DNA of 42,563 nt from CAZCFB01 sp964511535 (lineage in GTDB: Bacteria; Myxococcota_A; Polyangia; GCA-2747355; CAZCFB01), in NCBI GenBank assembly GCA_964511535.1, contig CAZEFW010000075.1, forward strand, positions 1-42,563, given 5' to 3'. Under the pieces are notes generated by a model. The model saw only the letters and a program-made list of their open reading frames with translations. It was not told where the DNA came from and ran no database searches. Positions within the stretch are counted from its first letter, which is position 1. Each line of letters begins with the position of its first letter. Positions 1-7,341 of this stretch are shown here, piece after piece. The translations under genes were made by a program, and so were the position numbers.

Positions 1-6
1 CGGACA

Positions 7-105
7 CTCGCTTCGGCTCGCGCCTTGCGCGCTCGCGCCCTTCGGGCTCTCGCTTCGGCTCGCGCCTTGCGCGCTCGCGCCCTTCGGGCTCTCGCTTTGG
101 CTCGT
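7..105. repeat. 42-bp tandem repeat, about 2.3 units
   Basis: Two identical 42-bp units (7-48 and 49-90) are followed by a partial third unit that decays after about 105. Each unit contains short GC stems such as gcccttcgggc. The array begins at or before the window edge, so its full copy number is unknown. Open frames through it translate to Ala/Arg/Leu repeats and are not credible genes. Confidence 0.85.
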
Positions 106-120
106 GTCTTTCGGACACTT

Positions 121-201
121 GCCTCCTTTTGGTCTGTCGGCTTCGCCGCCGCCCCTGGCGGGGCGAGGGCGGCGGCTTCGCTCGACAGACCAAAAGGAGG
201 C
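121..201 (+). promoter_or_regulatory. Long hairpin that includes the Shine-Dalgarno of the next gene
   Basis: A 19-bp perfect inverted repeat (121-139 with 183-201) encloses a second GC-rich stem (about 145-154 with 167-176). The right arm contains AAGGAGG at 194-200, the ribosome binding site of the ATG at 206. If it folds in the transcript, the hairpin would hide that site. It could also be an end structure of a mobile or repeat element. Which of these is true cannot be told from sequence. Confidence 0.6.
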
Positions 202-205
202 TCAT

Positions 206-574
206 ATGACCGATGGCACCAATCTTCCATTCTCCCACCACAAGCTCCATGTCTATGGCCTGGCCCTGGAGGTGGCTCGGCTGGCCCGGCCGCTGGCGGA
301 TGCGGTTCCTCGTGGGTACCGCAGCTACGCAGACCACCTGCTGCGGTCGTCTGGCAACACGGTGCTGCTCATCGGGGAGGGGGCCAACCGCTTCTCGTCG
401 GGCATGAAGCGGCAGCGCTACGAGGAGGCCCTGGGCGAGGCTGGGGAGGTGGCCGTTGTCGCGGAGGTGCTGTGTACGCTGGGTTTGGCCGAGGTCGCCG
501 ATGTCGAACCGTTGATGGCGCTGTCCAGCCGCGTCTGCGCCATGCTCACCGGGCTGGTCAGGAGGCACCGGTAA
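206..574 (+). CDS. Four-helix-bundle protein (S23/IVS-protein family)
   Basis: A 122-residue, mostly helical protein. The opening (NLPFSHHKLHVYGLALEVARL), the middle RSSGNTVLLIGEGANRFSSG and the segment RYEEALGEAGEVAVV match the four-helix-bundle family first known from intervening sequences in 23S rRNA genes and related to the DGR accessory protein Avd. The family's biochemical role is unclear. The ATG at 206 is chosen because AAGGAGG lies 5 nt upstream. A longer frame from 104 would run through the hairpin and is unlikely. There is no rRNA or reverse transcriptase nearby, so this is a stand-alone copy. Flanking repeats on both sides suggest that it travels with, or sits in, repeat-rich DNA. 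Confidence 0.7.
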   Translation: MTDGTNLPFSHHKLHVYGLALEVARLARPLADAVPRGYRSYADHLLRSSGNTVLLIGEGANRFSSGMKRQRYEEALGEAGEVAVVAEVLCTLGLAEVADVEPLMALSSRVCAMLTGLVRRHR

Positions 575-589
575 GGGCAGGAGCGGGGC

Positions 590-624
590 CTGTCGACTGT
601 CGACCCCGGACTCCAGACTCCCGA
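590..624. repeat. Degenerate heptamer tract (5 units)
   Basis: Five consecutive 7-mers of form CTnnnGA or close to it: ctgtcga, ctgtcga, ccccgga, ctccaga, ctcccga. They share the 7-bp period of the clearer arrays at 30758 and 38984. The tract fills the gap between the four-helix-bundle gene and the polymerase gene. Confidence 0.45.
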
Positions 625-640
625 TCCAACAACCGAGGCC

Positions 641-3600
641 ATGATGGATAGCGCGCTGTGGACACGATCGCACTTCTCGCTGCTGCAGGGCACCGCCTCG
701 CCCGCCGCCCTGTGCGAGCGCGCCGCGCAGCTCGGCTACCGCACGCTGGCCATGGCTGACATGGACAACCTGTACGGCCTGTGGCCCTTTTTGCGCCACG
801 CCCGACGCCACGGGCTGCGCCCCATCGTCGGCGCCACCCTCGCAGAGACGGACACTCCCAGGCGCGCGGTCTGCCTGGTGCGCTCCGGGCGTGGCTACCA
901 GAACCTGTGCCGCCTGGTCAGCCGGCGGCACCGCCAGCGCGAGGCGTTCCGCCTGGGCGAGGCGCTGCCCGAGCTGGGCGATGGCCTCGCGGTGCTGGCC
1001 ACCGACCCGCCGCTGCTGCAGCGCCTGCGCGACGCGGAGCTGGACCTGGCCGTGCCCCTGCCCCGTCGGCCCTCCACCGTGCCTCCGCAGACACGCCGCG
1101 CGGCCCGCCGCCTGGGCCTCGGCCTGGTGGCCGTGCCGGGCAGCGTCATGGGCGACGACGACGAGCACGCCCTGCACCGCGTGCTGCGGGCCATCGCCCT
1201 GCGCACCACCCTGGCCCGCCTCACCCCGCGTGATGCCGCCCCGGCCGACGCCTACCTCGCCGCCCCCGCGCGCTACCGCGACAGCTTCGCCACCATGCCC
1301 GAGGCGCTGCGCAACGCCGCCGCGCTGGCCGAGCGCTGCGCGTTTGCCGGCCCCTCCACCGAGATCATCCTGCCCCCATGGAACGACGATCTGGGCCGCG
1401 GCGCCGACGCCGTGCTGCGCGAGGAGGCCTACCGCGGGGCCCGCTGGCGCTACGGCGAGGACCTGACCGAGGCCGCGGTGGAGCGCCTGGAGCACGAGCT
1501 GTCGGTCATCGGCAACATGGGCTTCTCCAGCTACTTCCTGGTGGTTCGGGAGATCGTGGGCCAGAGCCCGCGCATCTGCGGCCGCGGCTCCGGCGCCGCC
1601 TCGCTGGTGGCCTACTGCCTGGGCATCACCAACGTCTGCCCGCTCAAGCACCGGCTGTACTTCGAGCGCTTCCTCAACCCGGGCCGCACCGACCCGCCCG
1701 ACATCGACATCGACTTCGCCTGGGACGAGCGGGACGACCTGCTGGCCTGGGTGCTCGAGCGCCACGCCGGCCACGCCGCCATGGTGTGCAACCAGGTGCT
1801 GTTCCAGCCGCGCCTGGCCCTGCGCGAGGCGGCCCGGACCCACGGCATCACCGAGCGCGAGATCTCCCGCGTGGTCAAGCGCATGCCGATGTACTGGAGC
1901 GAGGAGGCCCGGGGCAAGGATCCCCTCGACGCGGCCCGCGACGAGGCGCGCAAGAACCCCGACGTGCCCCTGGGCGAGCCGTGGCCGTCGATCCTGCGCA
2001 TCGCCCAGGCCCTGGTGGGCACGCCGCGCCACCTGTCGGTGCACTCGGGCGGCATGATCATCACCCCGCGCCCCATCACCCACCACGTGCCCATCGAGAC
2101 CGCGCCCAAGGGGGTGCCCATCGTGCACTGGGAGAAGGACGGCGTGGAGGAGAGCGGCCTGGTCAAGATCGACCTGCTCGGCAACCGCAGCCTGGCGGTG
2201 ATCCGCGACGCCATCACCGGCCTGCGCGAAAACAAGGCGCCCTTCGACGAGCGCCGCTGGGAGCCAGAGGACGACCCCGCAACCCAGCGCGCCGTGGCCC
2301 GCGGCGCCACCATGGGCTGCTTCTACATCGAGAGCCCGGCCATGCGCCTGCTGCAGAAGCGCACCCAGAAGGGGGACTTCGAGCACCTGGTGATCCACAG
2401 CAGCATCATCCGCCCGGCGGCCAACGAGTACATCCGCGAGTATGTGCGCCGCCTGCGGGGCGGCTCGTGGCTGCCGCTGCACCCGCGCCTGGCGGGCGTG
2501 CTGAGCGAGACCTACGGCATCATGGTCTACCAGGAGGACGTCTCGCGCACGGCCGTGGCCCTGGCCGGCTTCTCCCACGTGGACGCCGACGCCCTGCGCA
2601 AGATCCTCGGCAAGAAGGACAAGGAGCGCACCCTGGCCCGGTTCCACGAGCGGTTCCTCGACGGCACCCGCGCGCGCGGCGTGGACCACGAGACCGCCGA
2701 AGAGATCTGGCGGATGATGCGCTCGTTCGAGGGCTACTCGTTCTGCAAGCCCCACAGCGCGTCCTACGCGCGGGTCTCGTTCCAGGCGGCGTACCTCAAG
2801 GTGCACCACCCGGCGGAGTTCATGTCCGCGGTGATCTCCAACCAGGGCGGCTTCTACAGCACCTTCGCCTACGTGTCCGAGGCCCGGCGCATGGGGCTGA
2901 CCGTGCGCCCGCCCGACGTCAACCGCAGCCGCGAGCGCTGGCACGGCCGCCGCGGGGCATTGCGCGTGGGGCTGCAGTCGATCAAGTCCCTGGGACAGAA
3001 GACCCGCGGGCGCGTGCTGCAGCAGCGCCAGCGGCGGCCCTTCTGCGGCTTCGACGACTTCATGTCCCGGGTGCGCCCCGACGAGGAGGAGGCGCGGGCG
3101 CTGATCAACGCCGGCGCCTGCGATGCCCTGGCCGACGGCGCGGGGCGGGCCGAGCTGCTCTGGCGGCTGCTGCGCTGGCGGCGCGGCGACGCCCACGCCC
3201 GGCGACGGGGGGGCGGCCCGGCAGCGGGCAAGCGCGGCCGTCGCCGGCAGGCAGCCACGGGCGACCTGTTCGCGGGGCCGGCGCCCGTGGACGACCCGCC
3301 GCTGCCCCCCGACGAGGAGCTGGCCCTGCTGCGGCGGCAGTACGAGGCCCTCGGCTTTTTGTGCGACCGCCACCCGATGGTGCTCTACGCCCACCGCCTG
3401 CGCGGCCGCGGCATCCTGCCGGCCGCCGAGCTGCACCGCCACGTGGGCCGGCGCGTGCGCGTGGCCGGCTGGCTCATCGCGGGCAAGCTGGTGCCCACCA
3501 AGAAGGGCGAGCCGATGGAGTTCCTCACCTTCGAGGACGAGACCGCCCTGGTGGAGACCACCTTCTTCCCCGACGCCTACCGACGCTTCTGCAACATCCT

Positions 3601-3757
3601 CGACTGGAAGCTGCCCTACGTGCTCGAGGGCGTGGTGGAGGAGGAGTTCGGCGCCCACACGCTCACCGTGCACCGGGCCGAGCGGATCCCGCGCCACGCC
3701 GCCGCGCGACACCAGCGCGCTGGCGCGCCGCGACGGGCAGCCGGACCCCGGCGCTGA
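641..3757 (+). CDS. DnaE-family DNA polymerase III alpha subunit (short, DnaE2-like length)
   Basis: 1038 residues. An N-terminal PHP domain (about 1-210) is followed by the C-family polymerase core. The catalytic aspartates are visible as PDIDIDF (D354, D356) and KIDLLG (D511). Further family blocks are YQEDVSRTA, LRKILGKKDKE and KPHSASYARVSFQAAY. An OB-fold segment (EFLTFEDETALVETTFFP) lies near 960-1000. The PHP metal site looks degenerate: there is one His (RSHFSLLQG) where an HxH is usual, and ADMDN in place of DHGN. At 1038 residues it is shorter than replicative DnaE (about 1160) and fits a second, error-prone-type polymerase. No imuA or imuB is in view, so a mutagenesis role is inference. 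The start is an ATGATG with a weak ribosome site. Confidence 0.85.
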   Translation: MMDSALWTRSHFSLLQGTASPAALCERAAQLGYRTLAMADMDNLYGLWPFLRHARRHGLRPIVGATLAETDTPRRAVCLVRSGRGYQNLCRLVSRRHRQREAFRLGEALPELGDGLAVLATDPPLLQRLRDAELDLAVPLPRRPSTVPPQTRRAARRLGLGLVAVPGSVMGDDDEHALHRVLRAIALRTTLARLTPRDAAPADAYLAAPARYRDSFATMPEALRNAAALAERCAFAGPSTEIILPPWNDDLGRGADAVLREEAYRGARWRYGEDLTEAAVERLEHELSVIGNMGFSSYFLVVREIVGQSPRICGRGSGAASLVAYCLGITNVCPLKHRLYFERFLNPGRTDPPDIDIDFAWDERDDLLAWVLERHAGHAAMVCNQVLFQPRLALREAARTHGITEREISRVVKRMPMYWSEEARGKDPLDAARDEARKNPDVPLGEPWPSILRIAQALVGTPRHLSVHSGGMIITPRPITHHVPIETAPKGVPIVHWEKDGVEESGLVKIDLLGNRSLAVIRDAITGLRENKAPFDERRWEPEDDPATQRAVARGATMGCFYIESPAMRLLQKRTQKGDFEHLVIHSSIIRPAANEYIREYVRRLRGGSWLPLHPRLAGVLSETYGIMVYQEDVSRTAVALAGFSHVDADALRKILGKKDKERTLARFHERFLDGTRARGVDHETAEEIWRMMRSFEGYSFCKPHSASYARVSFQAAYLKVHHPAEFMSAVISNQGGFYSTFAYVSEARRMGLTVRPPDVNRSRERWHGRRGALRVGLQSIKSLGQKTRGRVLQQRQRRPFCGFDDFMSRVRPDEEEARALINAGACDALADGAGRAELLWRLLRWRRGDAHARRRGGGPAAGKRGRRRQAATGDLFAGPAPVDDPPLPPDEELALLRRQYEALGFLCDRHPMVLYAHRLRGRGILPAAELHRHVGRRVRVAGWLIAGKLVPTKKGEPMEFLTFEDETALVETTFFPDAYRRFCNILDWKLPYVLEGVVEEEFGAHTLTVHRAERIPRHAAARHQRAGAPRRAAGPRR

Positions 3758-3818
3758 CCGGGAGCCTCCAGGAACTCCTTGAGCATCGCGGGGCCGATCC
3801 CCGATGATAGGGGCACGT

Positions 3819-4661
3819 ATGTCCCGCGCGCTGTACATGGCCGGCGCGCTCGCGTTGCTGGCCCTCGTCCACACCGGCTGCTCGCCCATGGATCTGGGCG
3901 ATGCGCCTTTCTACTGCAATTCGGGCACTCCTAAATGCCCGGCCGGCTATGTCTGCCAGGCCAGGGTGTGCGTGCGCGAGGGCTCGAGCTACTTGCCCAC
4001 CGACGGCGGGCCCGTGAAGAAGGACGGGCTCGGCGGGAAGAAGGACGGGCCCGGCGGGAAGAAGGACGGGCCCGGCGGGAAGAAGGACGGGCCCGGCCCG
4101 AAGAAGGACGGCCCCGGCGGGAAGAAGGATGGGCCGGTGATCAAGAAGGACACGGGCACTGTGCCGGGACCGATCGAGATCCTGATCACCGAGTTCATGG
4201 CCGACCCGAAAACCGTGAGCGATGCCAACGGCGAGTGGCTCGAGCTGTACAACCCGGGCGCAGCCAAGGTGAACATCAACGGCTGGACGCTCAAGGACAA
4301 CGGCACCGACAAGCACAAGCTGGCTCACAGCGGGCCGCTGTACGTGCCGCCCAAGGGGTTCCTGGTGCTCGGCCGTTCCAAGGACAAGGCGCAGAACGGT
4401 GGCGCCCCGGTGGCCTATGCCTACACCAAGTTCTACCTGGCCAATACCTCCGACGAGGTGTTCCTGCTGGACGAAAAGGGCAAGGTGATGGACTCGTTTA
4501 CCTACACCAAGTCCCTGTCGATCCCCACCGGCGCCAGCCTGTCGGTCAAGACGCCGGGGTCCAACAAGAACGTCCCGTCCAGCTGGTGCACCGAGACCAA
4601 CAAGTGGAACGGCTCGGCGGGCGACAAGGGCACCCCTCTGGGTAAAACCGGTTGCAAATAA
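3819..4661 (+). CDS. Lipoprotein with Cys-rich head, KKDGPGG linker and lamin-tail domain
   Basis: 280 residues. A hydrophobic signal leads to HTGC, giving lipidation at Cys21; His at -3 is an unusual lipobox residue. Next comes a short Cys-rich stretch (LGDAPFYCNSGTPKCPAGYVC) shared with the small lipoprotein at 7095-7340. A repetitive Lys/Asp/Gly/Pro linker occupies about 67-111. The lamin-tail (LTD) fold covers about 121-235, seen in LITEFMADP, EWLELYNPG and INGWTLKD. Bacterial LTD domains occur on secreted and surface proteins; the ligand is unknown. ATG 3819 is preferred over 3804 because AGGGG lies 5 nt upstream and it gives a standard signal peptide. The stop overlaps the next lipoprotein gene, so the two are probably co-transcribed. 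Confidence 0.8.
   Translation: MSRALYMAGALALLALVHTGCSPMDLGDAPFYCNSGTPKCPAGYVCQARVCVREGSSYLPTDGGPVKKDGLGGKKDGPGGKKDGPGGKKDGPGPKKDGPGGKKDGPVIKKDTGTVPGPIEILITEFMADPKTVSDANGEWLELYNPGAAKVNINGWTLKDNGTDKHKLAHSGPLYVPPKGFLVLGRSKDKAQNGGAPVAYAYTKFYLANTSDEVFLLDEKGKVMDSFTYTKSLSIPTGASLSVKTPGSNKNVPSSWCTETNKWNGSAGDKGTPLGKTGCK
4017..4151 (+). repeat. 21-bp coding repeat (KKDGPGG), about 6 units
   Basis: Units of aagaaggacgggcccggcggg begin at 4017, 4038, 4059, 4080, 4101 and 4122, with a last partial unit at 4143. A unit length divisible by three keeps the frame, so copy-number change would lengthen or shorten the linker between lipid anchor and LTD domain. The same KKDG motif appears, less regularly, in the linker of the lipoprotein at 18586-20913. 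Confidence 0.9.
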
Positions 4662-5335
4662 AACCCAACACATCGGCCCTGGCCCTGGCCCTGGCCCTGG
4701 CCCTGCTTCCCGCCTGCGGCAACCGGACGGTCCCCGTGGCCCCCATGGACGGCGGCCCGACGGACAGCGCCCGGCCCCCGGCTGACCATGCCGCCCCCGG
4801 GGCGGATCGCGCCAGCCGGGATACCGCTGCCCCGGTAGACCACCCGCCCGCTGTCCCCGACGGGCCGCACGCCCCCTGCGCCGCCCCGCTGGCCGCTGCT
4901 CACATGACCTTCAGCAACCGAATGGTCGTCTGCCGCCTGTCCAGCAGCCCCTGGCTCGATCAGTGCCAGGCCGAGAGCATGTGCGGCCCGGGCTGGCGGC
5001 TGTGCAAGGCCAGCGAGTATCGCAAGCGCTTCGGGCAAGCAGCGGGGCCGCCCGGCACCGAGACCTCCTGGATCGCCGGCTGCGTGCTGTCCGCCGGCGT
5101 CCCCCACGCGCCAACGGATCAGGTGTGCGGCTCATGCTCGGGCGCGGTGACCAAGGCGCCCACCATCGCCTGGCATTGCACCAAGGACATGGCAGCCTTC
5201 GTGCAGCGGAAGTACGCGGGCGTGGTGAGCTACCCGCAGTGCATGCGCATCGGCGTAAAGAGCGCCTCGAACGCGGCGCACTGGGCCGCCAACGCGCCGG
5301 ACTACAAGCTGCGGCAGGCCTTCTGCTGCCGCTGA
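4652..5335 (+). CDS. Cys-rich lipoprotein of unknown function
   Basis: 227 residues from a TTG start that overlaps the previous stop by 10 nt. A Leu/Ala signal ends in LLPAC, a good lipobox. A Pro/Asp/Ala-rich linker runs to about 75. The folded part holds about a dozen cysteines, including CQAESMCGPGWRLC, CGSCSG and the terminal FCCR, and is probably disulfide-bonded outside the cytoplasm. I recognise no family. No ATG lies between the overlap and the signal, so TTG is the only sensible start, but the ribosome site is weak and expression probably depends on translation of the gene before it. Confidence 0.7.
   Translation: MQIKPNTSALALALALALLPACGNRTVPVAPMDGGPTDSARPPADHAAPGADRASRDTAAPVDHPPAVPDGPHAPCAAPLAAAHMTFSNRMVVCRLSSSPWLDQCQAESMCGPGWRLCKASEYRKRFGQAAGPPGTETSWIAGCVLSAGVPHAPTDQVCGSCSGAVTKAPTIAWHCTKDMAAFVQRKYAGVVSYPQCMRIGVKSASNAAHWAANAPDYKLRQAFCCR
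4675..4704 (+). repeat. Hexanucleotide repeat (ggccct x5) in a signal-peptide core
   Basis: Five perfect copies of ggccct encode alternating Ala-Leu in the hydrophobic core of the lipoprotein signal. Gain or loss of a unit adds or removes two residues without shifting frame. Confidence 0.9.
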
Positions 5336-5353
5336 CCACAGGAGAGGCTCAGC

Positions 5354-6550
5354 TTGGACCTGCACAAAAAAATAGTGATCCTGGGCGGAGCAGCCGCCGG
5401 CGTTGAGGCGGCCCGCGCCATAGCGGAGCGAGGCCGCGGCGGCGAGACCCTGCTGATCAGCGCCGAGCCGCGCCTGCCCTACAAGCGCACCAAGGTGAGC
5501 AAGTCATTCGCCCGGGGCTTCGAACGCGACGCCTTCGCCCTGCAAGACGAGGGCTGGTGGCGGCAGCAGGGCTTTGATCTGCGCCTGGGCCTGCGCGCCA
5601 CCCGCGTCGAGCCGGCTGCGCGGGCGGTGGAGCTGGAGGACGGGACCGTGGTGGGCTTCGACCGCCTGGTGCTGGCCACCGGCGCCCGGGCCAACGAGCT
5701 CCCCCTGCCCCCGGAGGTCACCGCCCGCGTACACCACGCCCACAACATCCAGCAGGTGGAGGCGCTGCGCGCGGCTGCCAGCGCCGGGTCGGTGCACAGG
5801 GCGCTGGTCATCGGCATGGGCGCCATGGGCGTGGAGGTGGCCGAGCAGCTTGCGCGCATGGGCAAGCAGGTCACCCTCGCCGGGGACACGGCCGCGCCGC
5901 TGGCCGAGGAGCTGGACGACGAGGGGCAGCGCATGCTGCTGCGGACGCTGGAGCAAAACGGCGTGACCGTGCGGCCCGGGCTGACCGTGTCGAGGGTGGC
6001 CCCGGACGGGGCCGGGCTGCAGGTCCACTTCGGCGACAGCGGAGGCAGCGAGCGGTGCGACCTGGCGGCGTTCTGCATCGGCACCCGGGTCAACGTCGAG
6101 CTGGCTCGCGAGGCGGGCCTGACCGTGGACCGCGGCGTCGTGGTGGACGCGCAGCTGCGCGCCTCACATCCCGGCATCCTCGCCGCCGGTGACATGGCCC
6201 AGCACCCCGACGGACGCGTGACCTACCTGTGGCGCCACGCCATGGAGCAGGGCCGGGTGGCCGGGCTCAACGCCATGGGCAGCGACGAGACCTACGCCTA
6301 CCGGCCGTTCCGGCTCAAGGTGAAGCTCTTCGGTGATTACTTCTTCGCCCTCGACCGCCCCGCCCCGGAGCAGGAGGCGGACTTCGAGGTGGTGCGCAGC
6401 TGGGCCGGCGATGGGTACCTGTGCGGCTACTACCGTGATGACCGCCTGCGCGGCCTGGTGATGGTCAACGATCCGGATAACCAGAAGCGCTACAACCTCG
6501 CCGTGGTGGAGGGGTGGGACCGGGAGAAGTTCGAGGCGGAGTTCGGCTAG
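5354..6550 (+). CDS. FAD-dependent NAD(P)H oxidoreductase
   Basis: 398 residues of the pyridine-nucleotide-disulfide reductase fold, in the rubredoxin/nitrite-reductase-like branch. The FAD-binding GGAAAGVEAA (about 11-20) is followed by ISAEPRLPYKR. A second Rossmann motif, VIGMGAMGVEVAEQL, lies near 155 for NAD(P)H, and the FAD ribityl motif GILAAGDMAQ near 275. No redox-active CxxC pair follows the first Rossmann motif, so electrons probably pass to a separate carrier; the partner is unknown. The TTG start is supported by AGGAGAGG 6 nt upstream. The stop forms a CTAG shared with the convergent gene. An 18-bp gap behind the lipoprotein gene suggests one transcript. Confidence 0.8.
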   Translation: MDLHKKIVILGGAAAGVEAARAIAERGRGGETLLISAEPRLPYKRTKVSKSFARGFERDAFALQDEGWWRQQGFDLRLGLRATRVEPAARAVELEDGTVVGFDRLVLATGARANELPLPPEVTARVHHAHNIQQVEALRAAASAGSVHRALVIGMGAMGVEVAEQLARMGKQVTLAGDTAAPLAEELDDEGQRMLLRTLEQNGVTVRPGLTVSRVAPDGAGLQVHFGDSGGSERCDLAAFCIGTRVNVELAREAGLTVDRGVVVDAQLRASHPGILAAGDMAQHPDGRVTYLWRHAMEQGRVAGLNAMGSDETYAYRPFRLKVKLFGDYFFALDRPAPEQEADFEVVRSWAGDGYLCGYYRDDRLRGLVMVNDPDNQKRYNLAVVEGWDREKFEAEFG

Positions 6551-7062
6551 CGCCTGCGGCCGAACAGCAGGTGGCCCCCCACGCGGAACAACACGAACGC
6601 GCCGACGACCGCCAGCAGCAGGTTGAACATCGACCCGCCGAACACCAGCCAGATGCGCATCTTGTGCAGGGCCAGCACGAGCCCGAACGACAGGCCGAGG
6701 ATCAACATCAGCCCCCCGATGCGGCCGAAGCCGGGGATCCGCTCGAAGCGCACGTTGCGGCCTATCAACGCCAGGGTCACCACCATGGAGATCACCGGCA
6801 GGATGTAGACCAGCGCGTTGACGTCCAGCAGGTTCTCGTTGGTGAAGAACAGCGCGTAGCCCGCCACCACTCCCGCGAACATGCCGGGCACGCACACAGC
6901 ATAGACGATGGCGGCGTAGGCCCAGCTCCAGGGCACCAATCCCCCGCGGCCCTTGCCGTGCAGCAGCCCGAGCACGAAGGTCAGGACGGGCAGACCGCCG
7001 AAGATGATCAACAGCAGGGTGCTCTGGTTTCCGGCCAGATCCAGCAGCTCGCGCAGGGTCAT
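6547..7062 (-). CDS. Integral membrane protein, unknown
   Basis: 171 residues with five predicted membrane helices (around 13-33, 48-70, 76-98, 110-128, 132-155) and a basic C-terminus (GRRR), which suggests a cytoplasmic tail. No recognised domain. ATG 7062 is the first codon of a sensible hydrophobic protein; upstream codons would add an Arg-rich, unlikely extension. There is no clear ribosome site. It ends head-on against the oxidoreductase gene, the two stops interlocking in CTAG. It lies 32 nt behind the small lipoprotein and may be the last gene of that operon. Confidence 0.6.
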   Translation of the reverse strand: MTLRELLDLAGNQSTLLLIIFGGLPVLTFVLGLLHGKGRGGLVPWSWAYAAIVYAVCVPGMFAGVVAGYALFFTNENLLDVNALVYILPVISMVVTLALIGRNVRFERIPGFGRIGGLMLILGLSFGLVLALHKMRIWLVFGGSMFNLLLAVVGAFVLFRVGGHLLFGRRR

Positions 7063-7094
7063 GGCCGAAGGATATACCGCCGCGGGGGCGAGGG

Positions 7095-7340
7095 CTAATC
7101 TGTGTAGGTGGCGCCCGCGTCCGCGCGGGTCACGCCCGGGTTGGCCTGGCCCAGCCGGTCCGAGCCCTCCTTGAGGCAGTGCTCGGTGCCGTTGTTGTAC
7201 TTGTGGCAGACATAACCATTGGGGCAGCGGGGCCGCCCCTCGTTGCAGAACACCGGCGCCTCGCCGAGGTCTGCCTCCACGCACCCGGACAGCAGGATCA
7301 TAAGCAGGCCCAGCAGGCTCACCATTGCGCGCAAACTCAT
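7095..7340 (-). CDS. Small Cys-rich lipoprotein
   Basis: 81 residues: signal peptide with lipobox LLSGC, then a short extracytoplasmic domain with LGEAPVFCNEGRPRCPNGYVC and a later Cys in HCLKEG. The spacing closely follows the head of the lipoprotein at 3819-4661, so the two share a small, probably disulfide-linked module. Here it stands alone without linker or LTD domain. It starts 1 nt after the stop of the TPR gene, so the two are almost certainly co-translated. Confidence 0.7.
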   Translation of the reverse strand: MSLRAMVSLLGLLMILLSGCVEADLGEAPVFCNEGRPRCPNGYVCHKYNNGTEHCLKEGSDRLGQANPGVTRADAGATYTD

Positions 7341-7341
7341 C

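Noticed and set aside
206..574. Intervening sequence within a 23S rRNA gene
   Set aside because: No rRNA sequence on either side; the gene is followed by a polymerase gene.
206..574. Avd accessory gene of a diversity-generating retroelement
   Set aside because: No reverse transcriptase, template repeat or variable repeat found nearby.
1378..3807. Long second frame inside the polymerase gene
   Set aside because: Arg/Pro/Gly-rich composition and no motifs; it is the GC shadow of the polymerase frame.
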